From an uncultured Poribacteria bacterium (lineage in GTDB: Bacteria; Poribacteria; WGA-4E; WGA-3G): a DNA stretch of 64,000 nucleotides. The first letter of the stretch is position 1, and each line of letters begins with the position of its first letter. Both the position numbers and the translations under genes were made by a program. Positions 53,410 through 63,500 of the stretch are shown piece by piece. Under the pieces are notes generated by a model. It saw nothing but the letters and a program-made list of their open reading frames with translations, had not been told where the DNA came from and searched no databases. The DNA is taken from contig OX638316.1 in the NCBI GenBank assembly GCA_951812525.1, positions 1,252,506 to 1,316,505 on the forward strand. The letters run 5' to 3'.

Positions 53410-54798
53410 CTATTTTATATTCGACAGCAACCCATCTTTTTCAATGACTGCGCGTCGTGCCATTCGCCAGAATGGACTGCCAGGACCGACGGACTGCCAT
53501 CCGCCCTGCATAAAGGTGAACACAACATAGTCCTTATCGTCGTCTGAAAGCCTGTCGGGGTGGATTTCACGGGTTGTCCAGTTGGTGTAGGTGAAAGGTT
53601 CACCGCTATCCCACTGCCATTCCCCCTCTTTTTCTACATCGGTAAGCCCAATCCAAAATGGCGGACCTCCGAAAATTACCTGAAGCCAATGTTGTTCTGC
53701 TTCATCGTTGATAGAGACGAGATGCGCGCCTTCCTCAACTGCCTTGCGCTGTGCATCGTCCCAATTTTCACACTGAATCCTTTTGTAAGCGTGACCATTT
53801 GTGGGATTAATAACCCATACGCTCTTCGCTGGTGGCGGCTCAACCGGTTCGCGAAATTCAATGTTACCGGGAGCTGGAATGTCATCAGCGGGTAGCGCAA
53901 CGGCAACAGGCTTACTTTCAAGTGTAAAGACAATCTCCTCAGGTTGCACACCATCCTTGAGTAAAAAGGGACCTACGCCCGCAGTAAGGTCTTTATATTC
54001 TACAGACACTGTGTAAAATCCCGGTTCATCCATATATTGGACAAAATAGCCATCGGCATCCGTAAAAAAATTTGTTCCTGTACTCCCACCATGATTCGGA
54101 CGGAACTCATGACGCTGGTCCATGTCGAGACGTCCTTGGGCATCAGCGAGCGGTGTACCATCTGGGTAAATAACTTTTCCACGAATTCGCAGCCGCTGCT
54201 TGACGGTGATTTTGACGTTTTCGATGGTTACACCGGGTTCGATTGCAAATGTCAGCCCCTCAGAAAAGTCGGGATCTCCTTCATTGAAAAAAGTAACCTT
54301 CCCGACTTGAATAGAGATGATCCTCCTATCTGGTCGACGCCAACTAAGCCGCATTAATTCGTGCGGAATTTCTTCCATTGGAGGGAATTCCTCCGAGTTA
54401 TACATGTTATCCAACATCTCAAGTTTATCCAACGGAATATTGGGACCTGCGCCCAATTGAACAAGTCCGGGTTGAATATTAGAAACGACGAAAGCCCCAT
54501 CTGAATCGGTCTGCACCTTAGACTCAGTACGAGGGTCCATGCTTTCAGGCGGTTCTTGAGAAGCATCTGAAAACCTATCCTCTGGTCCCAGCATATTGTC
54601 CTGAAGCCACATCGGTTGAACAGCAAATATGAAACCAGCAACGCCGTTTCCCTCTAAATCAACAACGCGACCGGATAACCCACCAAGTGCTTGTGCATCT
54701 TTTTCCACAGTTTCCTCTTCGGCTGATATGTCTGCTCCAACAAACAAAAAGATCAGCACGAATACCGTTAGTCCTTGTCTGGTATAGATACGGTTCAT
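53410..54798 (-). CDS. Exported protein with carboxypeptidase-regulatory-like and C-type-lectin-like domains
   Basis: A 462-residue secreted protein. It has a signal peptide (about 1-26), a first beta-sandwich domain (LSGRVVDLEGNGVAGF, about 40-50), a second (RIRGKVIYPDGTPLADAQGR, about 207-226), then a C-type-lectin-like fold (about 335-455): AYKRIQCENWDDAQ, GAHLVSINDEAEQHWL, FWIGLTDVEKEGEWQWDSG and FTYTNW. The WIGL and NW positions are canonical, but the usual disulfide cysteines and WND motif are missing. It may bind a glycan or protein at the cell surface. A paralogue lies 28 bases upstream on the same strand. Confidence 0.82.
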   Translation of the reverse strand: MNRIYTRQGLTVFVLIFLFVGADISAEEETVEKDAQALGGLSGRVVDLEGNGVAGFIFAVQPMWLQDNMLGPEDRFSDASQEPPESMDPRTESKVQTDSDGAFVVSNIQPGLVQLGAGPNIPLDKLEMLDNMYNSEEFPPMEEIPHELMRLSWRRPDRRIISIQVGKVTFFNEGDPDFSEGLTFAIEPGVTIENVKITVKQRLRIRGKVIYPDGTPLADAQGRLDMDQRHEFRPNHGGSTGTNFFTDADGYFVQYMDEPGFYTVSVEYKDLTAGVGPFLLKDGVQPEEIVFTLESKPVAVALPADDIPAPGNIEFREPVEPPPAKSVWVINPTNGHAYKRIQCENWDDAQRKAVEEGAHLVSINDEAEQHWLQVIFGGPPFWIGLTDVEKEGEWQWDSGEPFTYTNWTTREIHPDRLSDDDKDYVVFTFMQGGWQSVGPGSPFWRMARRAVIEKDGLLSNIK

Positions 54799-54826
54799 GT
54801 CAATACCTCCTCATGCCTTGATATGC

Positions 54827-56080
54827 TCAACGCTCTTCGCTGTCATCATCTAATTCAGGGAACCCAACGGTGAAATGCTCTTTTTCCAGAATAGCCCTCT
54901 CAGTCAGACGTGCAAGGGGTCCATCCTGACGCGTCTCCTGCCACTTCCCTGTCATTCCGATGAGGACAGTATAATTTTGGCTCGCATCACCACTTTGACC
55001 CGACCTGTTTCTATCAGCAGTCTCTTCCGATGGACTCCAGTTGGTATAGGTGACCGCTTCACCGTTATCCCAGTGTGGATTATCCGCTTTTGAAGCGTCA
55101 ACCAGTCCAATCCAAAAATTTTCTTCGCCAAAGACTTCAACGAGCCACGCCTGTTCTGCCGCATCGTTGATAGCAACAAGATGAGCACCTTGCGCAACAG
55201 CTTGGGTATGTGCTTCTTCACGGGTTTCGCAATAAACTCTTTTGTAGGCATGCCGATTTTCAGGATTGACTGCCCACATACCCTGGCGATCGCGGTTCCA
55301 AGCCGCTTCAAATGCCTCTCTGTCACGGACGTTAGCCACTATCGGTTCAGGTTCGGGAGGCGGTTCAACATCAAGGGTCAAGATGAGGTCATCATAACGC
55401 TGCCCATCTTCAATCAAAATCTCCTCGGATTCTGCGGACTGCCCTTGATATGCAACGGAAACAGTGCAATAAGCAGGCTCATTCAAGTAGCGTACAAAAT
55501 AGCCTTCGTCATCCAGATCCGTTGTGCCACCGCCTCCGCCACCACCAGTGCCATCTATATCGCGCCGCTCAACCCTGAGGTCAACTCGTGCATTGCGAAA
55601 CGGAGTGCCATCTGCAGAAACGATACGCCCGCGGATCCGCATGCGAGGACGAACAGTTATCTCTACATCTTTGACATCTGCCCCCGGTGCAATGCCAAAT
55701 GAGAGACCACCAGAGGGGTACTGATATGGATCAAGATGGAAAGTTATTCCCTCAATTTTTACCGAGCGAAGTTCATAGTCTGCAGCCTGTTCAGGAAGCA
55801 ACGTTAATTTAACGAAAGGGGAAGTAATGTCGCTAATCAAGAACTCTCCGACTTCATTCGTCTCGCCTTGTTGAGAAGGGAGAAATACGGGTTCATCTTG
55901 GTCCTGCGGTGTCGTGACTCTGAATGCGGGGAGTGCTAATCTGAGGTTAGCAACAGGTTTCTCTGCCTCATCGATAACCCGACCTGAAAATGTCATAGCA
56001 ACACTCTGGAGAGCCGTCGAAAATAAGAGTGTGATACTGACGACTAAAACTACAAGTGGTAAAACATAAAGGCGGTTCAT
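54827..56080 (-). CDS. Paralogous exported lectin-like protein
   Basis: A 417-residue paralogue of the adjacent protein with the same layout: signal peptide (about 1-30, VLPLVVLVVSITLLFSTALQ), one carboxypeptidase-regulatory-like domain (FSGRVIDEAEKPVANLRLAL), a second (RIRGRIVSADGTPFRNARVD), a glycine run (TGGGGGGGTTD), and a lectin-like fold (GAHLVAINDAAEQAWL, FWIGLVDASKADNPHWDNG, YTNWSPSEE). The start is MNRLYVLPL with AAAGGAAA 10 bases upstream. Tandem duplication is evident from the shared order and motifs. The two genes are 28 bases apart and likely co-transcribed. Confidence 0.82.
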   Translation of the reverse strand: MNRLYVLPLVVLVVSITLLFSTALQSVAMTFSGRVIDEAEKPVANLRLALPAFRVTTPQDQDEPVFLPSQQGETNEVGEFLISDITSPFVKLTLLPEQAADYELRSVKIEGITFHLDPYQYPSGGLSFGIAPGADVKDVEITVRPRMRIRGRIVSADGTPFRNARVDLRVERRDIDGTGGGGGGGTTDLDDEGYFVRYLNEPAYCTVSVAYQGQSAESEEILIEDGQRYDDLILTLDVEPPPEPEPIVANVRDREAFEAAWNRDRQGMWAVNPENRHAYKRVYCETREEAHTQAVAQGAHLVAINDAAEQAWLVEVFGEENFWIGLVDASKADNPHWDNGEAVTYTNWSPSEETADRNRSGQSGDASQNYTVLIGMTGKWQETRQDGPLARLTERAILEKEHFTVGFPELDDDSEER

Positions 56081-56286
56081 TGTAATGTTTCCTTTCGCGA
56101 ATTCAAGGGTTCGCGTTAATTCGGGTTGGAACAATACTCAACGATAACGGCACACTGGAAATACGGGTTACTACCCAACCAAGTGACAGAAGTAAGAGAA
56201 CACTTCATACTAATTTTATAAAGACGCAACTCTGGAATAGAAAGGGTGCATAAAACCGAATGTCCTAATATGCTCTATATTAATTC

Positions 56287-56315
56287 TTGAAAAAATTCGG
56301 GGAAAATGGTAACAT
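56287..56315 (+). promoter_or_regulatory. Promoter of the galactonate dehydratase gene
   Basis: TTGAAA (56287-56292) and TAACAT (56310-56315) with 17-base spacing, 79 bases before the ATG at 56395. Confidence 0.4.
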
Positions 56316-56394
56316 TGCGTCAACATGAACGAAACAATTCGTTTCAAGCGGCAGAATGCTGCTTGCAAGCCCATATTAAGTTTGAGGGATCTGA

Positions 56395-57498
56395 ATGAAG
56401 ATAACAAAACTGGAAACTTTTCTGGTGCAACCGCGCTGGCTCTTTCTTAAGATCCATACAGATGAGGGTTTAGTGGGGTTAGGTGAACCCATCTTAGAAG
56501 GACGTGCGAAAACATGTGCACAAGCTGTTGATGAACTTGCCCCTTACCTCATCGGTCAAGATCCAAGGCGTGTTGTACATCACTGGCAGGCAATGTATCG
56601 TCATGCATTCTACCGCGGTGGTCCTATTCTTACAAGCGCACTGAGCGGTGTAGAACAAGCACTCTGGGATCTCGCAGGAAAGTCACTCGGGGTTCCTGTC
56701 TATCAACTTTTCGGTGGACCGACGCGGGACCGTATCAGGCTATACAAAGGTGGTGGCGATCCAGATGGAATCAAAGAGTGGATCGACAAAGGGTTTACCG
56801 CTTTTAAAACGGGCGTTGCAGGTGGCAGACCGGCGCGTATCATCGAAAATAAAGCTTTTATTGATAGAGCCGTGGATCACTTCGCTGCGCTCCGCGAAGC
56901 CGCTGGTACGGAAGTTGACCTTGCAATTGATTTCCACGGTGCAGTCAGTCCACAGACTGCAAAGGTTTTAATCAAAGCATTAGAACCCTACCAACCGATG
57001 TTTGTAGAGGAACCGATTCAGTGCCAAAACGTGGACGCCCTCGCCGAAATTGCGCGTGGCACGCATCTCCCGATCGCAACCGGCGAACGAGTCTTCACGA
57101 AGTGGGGTTTCCGTGAGATTCTGGAGAAACAGGCGGCATCCATCCTGCAGCCCGATCTCTGTCACGCTGGAGGCATTAACGAAGTACGTATCATCGCAGG
57201 GATGGCGGAAGCTTATTACGGCGGTATCGCACCGCATAACCCCCTCGGTCCCATCTCTTTAGCGGCGTGCATCCAGTTAGATGCTTCCATACCGAACTTT
57301 CTGATGCAGGAGCATACAACCCTTGGCGAAGGCTACCTTAAGAATCCATTCGTCTTCAAAGACGGATTCGTTGAACTCCCAACCGGTCCCGGACTCGGTA
57401 TAGAACTCGATGAAGACGCACTCGAAGATAAAATCAATCACGACTGGGAAAATCCAGTGACCTACCACCCCGACGACGGCTCAGTTGTCGATTGGTAA
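56395..57498 (+). CDS. dgoD: Enolase-superfamily sugar-acid dehydratase (galactonate dehydratase-like)
   Basis: A 367-residue mandelate-racemase-type enzyme. The N-terminal capping region is KITKLETFLVQPRWLFLKIHT. Metal ligands and bases follow the DgoD order: IDFHGAVSPQTA (Asp, then His base), FVEEPIQ (Glu), ATGERVF (Glu), DLCHAGGINE and APHNPLGPISLAAC (His base). This is very close to D-galactonate dehydratase, which yields 2-keto-3-deoxygalactonate; related sugar-acid dehydratases remain possible. It opens a plus-strand block with two TIM-barrel isomerases and a GH172 protein. Confidence 0.9.
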   Translation: MKITKLETFLVQPRWLFLKIHTDEGLVGLGEPILEGRAKTCAQAVDELAPYLIGQDPRRVVHHWQAMYRHAFYRGGPILTSALSGVEQALWDLAGKSLGVPVYQLFGGPTRDRIRLYKGGGDPDGIKEWIDKGFTAFKTGVAGGRPARIIENKAFIDRAVDHFAALREAAGTEVDLAIDFHGAVSPQTAKVLIKALEPYQPMFVEEPIQCQNVDALAEIARGTHLPIATGERVFTKWGFREILEKQAASILQPDLCHAGGINEVRIIAGMAEAYYGGIAPHNPLGPISLAACIQLDASIPNFLMQEHTTLGEGYLKNPFVFKDGFVELPTGPGLGIELDEDALEDKINHDWENPVTYHPDDGSVVDW

Positions 57499-57515
57499 AA
57501 CAACAGGCATGCTCC

Positions 57516-57583
57516 CACGGAATGTCACACGCGCATTCCGTGTTGATTCCTGCCGTAAAGTAGTAGGCACGCTCCGACGTGCC
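57516..57583. repeat. Two palindromic repeats, including dispersed copy 2
   Basis: A hairpin with 9-bp arms CACGGAATG/CATTCCGTG (57516-57542) contains the 22-base sequence shared with 36759-36780. A second palindrome GGCACG/CGTGCC lies at 57566-57583. Both sit in the 103-base gap between the dehydratase and isomerase genes. Confidence 0.7.
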
Positions 57584-57601
57584 GCAACTTATGGAATACG
57601 T

Positions 57602-58402
57602 ATGAAATTTATAATGTTCACGAAACATCTGGAAGGTTTAGAAGTTCCAGATATCATCACCGCACTGCAATCGGTCGGCGTGAGCGGTGCGGATTTGTGT
57701 GTTCGTCCCGGCTATCCGGTGAACCCAGAAAACGCCACAGAAGCACTACCCGCCGCTGCAAAACAGTTCGCCGCTGCAGATTTATCTATCCCACTCGTCA
57801 CAACACCCGGCGACTTTCTCGACCCGACACAGGAAGAGACACGTCGTGTCTATGCCGCTGCCGGTGAAGCAGGTGTTGAAAATATCAAATTGGGATATTG
57901 GCACTGGCATGAAGAAGATGGCGGCTACTGGGCACAAGTCGATTTTATCCGAAAACAACTGCAAGGTTTCGCAAAACTCTCTGAGCAATACGGACCCCGG
58001 ACATGCATCCATAACCACTCTGGAACCTCCATGGGACTGAATTCATGCGCAGTGATGAACCTTGTAAAAGATTTCGATCCACAACACGTCGGCGTTTTTG
58101 CCGACACCGGGCATCTCTCAATCGTTGGGGAACCGATTAACATGGCACTCGATATCGTCAAATCGCATCTCGCTGTCATGGCATTCAAGGACCTGGCGCG
58201 TTCACCCGGCATGCGTGGTGGTTCAGTCGTCCGAATGGGAAAAGGCTTCGTCGACTGGGAAACAGCAGTGAATACATTACAGAATATCCACTTTTCAGGT
58301 CCCGTAAGCTTCCACAGCGAATATAGTGGGGAGACTGTGGACACTGTGATCGATCTCGCGCGTATAGATGTTCGTTTCATTAGAAATTTAATGGACAAAT
58401 AG
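57602..58402 (+). CDS. Sugar-phosphate isomerase/epimerase-like TIM barrel
   Basis: A 266-residue xylose-isomerase-like barrel. The start is MKFIMFTKHLEGLEV; any earlier in-frame start would lie in repeat sequence. Conserved points are VSGADLCVRPGYPV, FPENA-like NPENATEAL, CIHNHSGTSMGLN (metal or substrate His) and GVFADTGHLSIVGE (about 180-193). It is probably involved in hexose, inositol or keto-sugar interconversion. The next gene is a second member of the superfamily 10 bases downstream, indicating co-transcription. Confidence 0.85.
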   Translation: MKFIMFTKHLEGLEVPDIITALQSVGVSGADLCVRPGYPVNPENATEALPAAAKQFAAADLSIPLVTTPGDFLDPTQEETRRVYAAAGEAGVENIKLGYWHWHEEDGGYWAQVDFIRKQLQGFAKLSEQYGPRTCIHNHSGTSMGLNSCAVMNLVKDFDPQHVGVFADTGHLSIVGEPINMALDIVKSHLAVMAFKDLARSPGMRGGSVVRMGKGFVDWETAVNTLQNIHFSGPVSFHSEYSGETVDTVIDLARIDVRFIRNLMDK

Positions 58403-58412
58403 GAAAAAGGGA

Positions 58413-59225
58413 ATGACACAATTTCAGTTAGGCTTAAATACAAGCACAATCCGTCCTGCCGGGTTAATGGACAAGATCCGGATCGCTGCCGAAACCGGCT
58501 ATTCAGCGATCGAGTTATGGAATGACGACCTAACGGCTTACGAGGAGCAGGGCGGTTCGCTCTCGGATGTCAAAAAAGCACTTGATGACTACGGGCTTTC
58601 GGTGCCTACCGTCATCGCTTTGCACGGTTGGCTCAATACCAGAGGCACAGAACACGAAGAAGCAATTGAAGAGGCGAAACGGCGGATGGCACAAGCCGTT
58701 GCTGTCGGTTCAACTTATATAGTCTCAAGTCCACCGCGCGAGGTGGCAGACCTGCAGTTAGGTGGTAGGAATTACCGAGAACTCCTTGAACTCGGACGTG
58801 AATTCGGCGTTAAACCCGCCATGGAATTCCTCGGCTTCGTTGACGGTGTCAACCAAGTCAAGTATGCGTGGGAAGTAATGGAAGTGGCAGATCACCCTGA
58901 CAGCACGATCGTTCTTGATCCATTCCACATCTATCGTGGTGGCGGTGAAATAGAAGACATGAAAGGCATTCCCGGCGAGAAAATCGCAGTTTTTCACTTC
59001 AACGACGCACCCGCACAACCGGCGCGCGAAGTGCAAACGGACGCCGATCGGGTTTACCCGGGAGACGGTATTCTTGACCTCGGACAGATGGTTTCTATCG
59101 TGAACGATGCAGGATATACAGGTGTCATTTCGTTAGAGTTATTCAATCCAAACTACTGGGAGCAAGATCCCACAGAAGTCGCACGAACCGGATTGGAAAA
59201 GATGAAAGCCACTATTGGGATGTAA
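58413..59225 (+). CDS. Sugar-phosphate isomerase/epimerase-like TIM barrel
   Basis: A 270-residue barrel of the same superfamily but not closely similar to its neighbour. Features are LGLNTSTIRPAGLMDKIRIA, a metal-type Glu in MEFLGFVDGVNQV, DPFHIYRGGGEIEDM, VFHFNDAPAQPARE, and VISLELFNPNYWEQDP at the end, as in inosose dehydratase/hydroxypyruvate isomerase-like proteins. The active-site acids needed for metal binding appear intact. The role is likely in the same sugar pathway as the dehydratase upstream. Confidence 0.85.
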   Translation: MTQFQLGLNTSTIRPAGLMDKIRIAAETGYSAIELWNDDLTAYEEQGGSLSDVKKALDDYGLSVPTVIALHGWLNTRGTEHEEAIEEAKRRMAQAVAVGSTYIVSSPPREVADLQLGGRNYRELLELGREFGVKPAMEFLGFVDGVNQVKYAWEVMEVADHPDSTIVLDPFHIYRGGGEIEDMKGIPGEKIAVFHFNDAPAQPAREVQTDADRVYPGDGILDLGQMVSIVNDAGYTGVISLELFNPNYWEQDPTEVARTGLEKMKATIGM

Positions 59226-59282
59226 GACAGTCCGTTGTGCCTTGTTTTACCGTGCTTTAAAGCATTAAAACATCAAAACATG

Positions 59283-59357
59283 TTGATTCTCCACGCGTAT
59301 ATGGTATAATACTAACAAAGACTACTTGTATATATCCTCAACTTTTTAATCGAGGAT
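59283..59357 (+). promoter_or_regulatory. Promoter and leader hairpin before GH172 gene
   Basis: TTGATT (59283-59288) and TATAAT (59305-59310) with 16-base spacing. The leader contains an inverted repeat ATCCTC/GAGGAT (59334-59357) followed by TTTT, which might attenuate transcription, and a GGG-rich site just before the ATG at 59382. Confidence 0.5.
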
Positions 59358-59381
59358 TTTAATTAGTAAGGGAAAATTTTA

Positions 59382-60530
59382 ATGACTTATGTTGATGGAT
59401 TGTTGTCATCGTTGACGCGGGTCAGGAAGGCACGCTCGTTACGCGCATCCTCCTGGGATACGACAGGCAGAAATAACGACGCATGGGACATTGCTCCCGG
59501 TGAAACCCGCGTTATCGCAGACATTCGAGGGCCCGGTTGCATCAACCATATTTGGATGACACAGCCAAACGGCTATCGAAATGTACTAATCCAGATGTTC
59601 TGGGATGATGAGGAACACCCAAGCGTCCTTTGCCCCTTAGGCGACTTCTTTGGACTCGGAAATGAAATCGTTAATTCATACGATTCCATGTTGTTTTCCG
59701 CTTCTACAGACCGAAACAACGAGTTCAACACAGGCTGTGCACTCAACTCCTATTTGCAGATGCCTTTCAATCGCAGTGCCAGGATCGAACTTGTCAACGA
59801 AGGAGATACAAACCATCGTCAATACTTCTACATCGATTATGAGCAGTATCCCGAGCCGCACACTGATGATGTTGCTTATTTACATGCCCAATTCCATCGT
59901 GAAAATCCATGTGATGGATGGGGGCATGAAATTCGCGTGAATACACCAGAAGCCAATATCATCAACGCAGAACGACTCGCATGGGATACCAATTACCTTA
60001 TTCTCTCCGCCGAAGGCATAGGTCACTATATAGGTTGTAACCTCTCGGTTACCAACTTTCAAGGCACATGGTGGGGCGAAGGTGATGATATGATTTGGGT
60101 TGACGGCTACAAATGGCCTCCCGACTTGCACGGCACCGGTTCAGAAGATTACCTGAATCAAGCTTGGGGGATGCAAGAGAACGCGTTCGCACACAACGGA
60201 TCCTCTATCTACGAAAATAACACGGGCGGCTACCAGACCTCCTACGTCTATCACCTCGAAAACCCTGTTCGATTTGAGAAGGAAATCCGGGTTACGATAG
60301 AGCATGGACACGGCAACCACCTCAGCAATGAGACATCCTCTGTCGCATACTGGTACCAAATTGAGCCGCACGCACCCTTCGGTATTCTACCTGTCGCACA
60401 ACGCAAGCCAGTACTAAAGGATGAGGCTGGCGTATGGCAGATCAAACCTTCTGCACAAACACCTTCGGAAGAGATTGCGCTCAACGATGAGATGAAGCAG
60501 ATGAAACAGAAATGGAGCGAGAGAGAATAG
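59382..60530 (+). CDS. DUF2961/GH172-family protein
   Basis: A 382-residue protein with the double jelly-roll DUF2961 fold, now glycoside hydrolase family 172. Marks are RVIADIRGPGCINHIWMT, CPLGDFFGLGNEIVNSYDS, YIDYEQYPE, WWGEGDDMIWVDGYKWPPDLHGTGSEDY (about 227-254, acidic active site region) and GGYQTSYVYHLENPVRFEK. Family members act on fructans/difructose anhydrides or alpha-D-arabinofuranose polymers. There is no signal peptide, so it is probably cytoplasmic. Its stop codon directly abuts the next start (TAGATG), implying translational coupling. Confidence 0.9.
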   Translation: MTYVDGLLSSLTRVRKARSLRASSWDTTGRNNDAWDIAPGETRVIADIRGPGCINHIWMTQPNGYRNVLIQMFWDDEEHPSVLCPLGDFFGLGNEIVNSYDSMLFSASTDRNNEFNTGCALNSYLQMPFNRSARIELVNEGDTNHRQYFYIDYEQYPEPHTDDVAYLHAQFHRENPCDGWGHEIRVNTPEANIINAERLAWDTNYLILSAEGIGHYIGCNLSVTNFQGTWWGEGDDMIWVDGYKWPPDLHGTGSEDYLNQAWGMQENAFAHNGSSIYENNTGGYQTSYVYHLENPVRFEKEIRVTIEHGHGNHLSNETSSVAYWYQIEPHAPFGILPVAQRKPVLKDEAGVWQIKPSAQTPSEEIALNDEMKQMKQKWSERE

Positions 60531-63500
60531 ATGCTCACCGGTTTTCAACAATTTTTAGCCACCTGCATCGGAAAAACAGAGGAAGAGACCGATCAACCCG
60601 CTGATGCACAAGATGGCGACGAGCCTCAAACTGAATTAGAATTCACAACTGATGACGGTTCCTTAGATGACGCTGAAGCTACAGCATCGTCTACTACCAA
60701 AGAAAATGATGCCTCATCCGTTCCAGAGGAAGCACATCCGGAAGCGGATGCTCCGCCTGTCACCGAAGACGAGAGTGCCCAAATCCAGCCGGATAGTGAT
60801 CCTGCCCGTACAGATGAGAATACTGGAGCAGAAGAGAATAACACGCCCTCTGAATCAAGTACAGAGAACGCACCTGATGATGAAGTCATTGACTTCGCGC
60901 CCGCTGACAATTCGGATCCAGAAGACGATACAGAATCCCCGGTAGAAATTGTTCTGTTCACAGAGGAAACCGAGGACAACGCACAGACTACAGAAAGCAA
61001 AGTAGAAGGAACAGAAGAGGGCAACGATGCCAAAGCAGAACCAGAAACTCCTGAACCGCCAATACCGCTAAATCTTGGTATTGTTGAAGAGATTTACGAC
61101 TTTGTGGAGATGTTTGAACACAGTACTGTTTCTCGTGCAGAACAAGCATCTGCCAATAGCACAGATTCTTCAGGCGGTGTCCCAAAACCCGCAATCTTTG
61201 AACATCCTACATCAACAGAAGTCGCAAAAATTGACTACACTGTTTCGCTGCCCGATGTTGATAGCAATGATAAACTTTTCCTCCATTTTTCCATCGGTTT
61301 AAGGGATGGCATCGTATTTGACGATACCGACCGACAACCTGGAGGCGTAAAGTTCACTATCGAAATTTCTAATACAGACGAATCCGCTGCCCCAGAAAGA
61401 TGCTTTGAATCAGCTTCAACTGAATGCCGCTGGCAGGAAGAAGGCATCGACCTTACAAGTTACGCCGGTAAAGAGATTACGCTCTCATTTCTGACGGAAT
61501 GTAACGTCCAAGGCAATAGCAACTACGCTTGGGCATTGTGGGGCAAACCGCAGTTATACAAACTTAAAGAGAGGAAGCTTCGGAAAGCGAAAAGAGATGC
61601 TGAACCGCAACTTCGATGTGGTATCGCCATCGTACATTTTGACGATGAAAGGACGCAATTCTTGACGTTCAACCAGCCTGTTTCGACAGCAGTCTCGGCA
61701 CTAACGGACATCTGTATCGAAACACTGGGTATAGAAGAACGACCCGTCCAAATATCCATTTACGCTGCACAACCGAAACTGGAAATTGTGAGCGTAGGAC
61801 CGACAGCCGCAGTTGTCACAGCAGGTGAGGATTTCGAGGTTCAGTGCATCCTTCGGAACACTGGTAGCGCACCCTTAGGCAAAGCGGATACCGCCCGAAT
61901 CGCCATCAACGGTGTGAAGTTAAGACGTGGCAGACCCAGACAAACAATCAAAGAAATTGAACCAGGTGAAGAAAGCACTGTTTTCTGGGTAGCGCGTCGC
62001 CTTCCACATCCGACTACAGTCTCTTTCTCTGCTTCGCTTAAATGCCAAACCTCAGCGGGTGAAGAACGTCGAACGGCGCAAGGTAGCGTCTCGGTCCTCC
62101 CCGCACAACCCAAACCCTCGACCAAGGTAATAAAAGAGCTACACACCTATACCCAATATGGAAGCGTCGTGATGGGGAACAAACATCTTCGTATCGTTTT
62201 TGTTCGCAGCACCCAGACGACTACTTCCGGCCAAAACGCTGCTGAAGGTGGATTTGCATATTACATACTTTTTGTCGCAAAAGGCAGCAACTACCAGCGA
62301 GTGGCGACCAGTCCAGTACTCTCCGAGGTTACCTATCTCGATACAGCACAAAACCGTCAAACGTTTCAACTTGTTCCAACAAGATACCAACTTGCTGGGA
62401 ACGCCGACGCGTCTATCATTCGGTTAAGCGGCACGAACACGGACGCTGACGGTGTGAAATGGGACTATGAGATGCAGTGGACCCTCACCGAAGATGCGAA
62501 TCGGGTAAAAACGGAATACCAATTGCAAACCGATGGAGACAGAGCACTTCTCGCTTTCCGTGGTCCTACACTTTACGCCGGATGTGGGCGCAATCCAGAG
62601 AAGAAAACTGCAGCACTATTCCCTGGACTCGAATTCTTGGAGAACGACGAGCACTCTTCAAACACGCGTGACGCAGCTCCACCGCTTAACAACCGTTTGG
62701 TCCCGCACCCCTATAAGATTACGGTACCAGTCATGGCAGTAGAGATGCAGAAATCAGTAGTCGGGATCATCTGGAATCCGCTTGATACTTGGGATGGCGA
62801 AAACCAAATGCTCTCCGCGATGTTCGCTTCACCTAATTGGCATCAGCACCAGAAAAATCACGCCTTCGGACTGTTTCTACCGACAACACCAGAATGGGTT
62901 CAGGAAAACAAAACAGAGGCTTCCACCCCGTACCCATTGAAACCTTCGCGTCCCTTATCCATCAAAAGCGAAATTATCATTAACGGAAACGCCTCTATTT
63001 TAGATGCCGTAGCACACTGGACTGACGCTTACGGCACTCCTAAACCGCTTGAACCGCCCCGAAGTGATAAAGAAGAATTATTACTTTCACGGCACGGATT
63101 CATGCACACCACATGGGATGAACACACCCGAAAATCTCGTCATTGTGTGGATTGGGAAGCACACAACGAACCCGGCTTCGGAACGTTACTCTGGTACGAT
63201 TACCTCGCTACAAAAGATGAACAGGTGAAAGAACGGGTGTCGGAAATTGCTAAGAACACCATAGCCGAATCTGGTACGGAAGGGCTGGCTGCACGCGGCT
63301 CCTGTCACATTTTGAGATGGGAATTCCCTTTTTATACCGGTAATATAGACGCTGGATTAACCTATATGGAGGAAGAAGCACAGCAGCGTATCGCTACACA
63401 AGAATCCGATGGAAGTTGGCGGTGGCAACCATCAAGCACTAAAACTGCCTCTCTCGGAAAGGAAGGCGAAGCGGTACTCGGCACCTGCGCTGAATCAGCA

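Noticed and set aside
60626-61033. Ser-rich minus-strand frame opposite the acidic region of the last gene
   Set aside because: It is the complement of Glu/Asp/Thr codons in low-complexity sequence and lacks its own signals.
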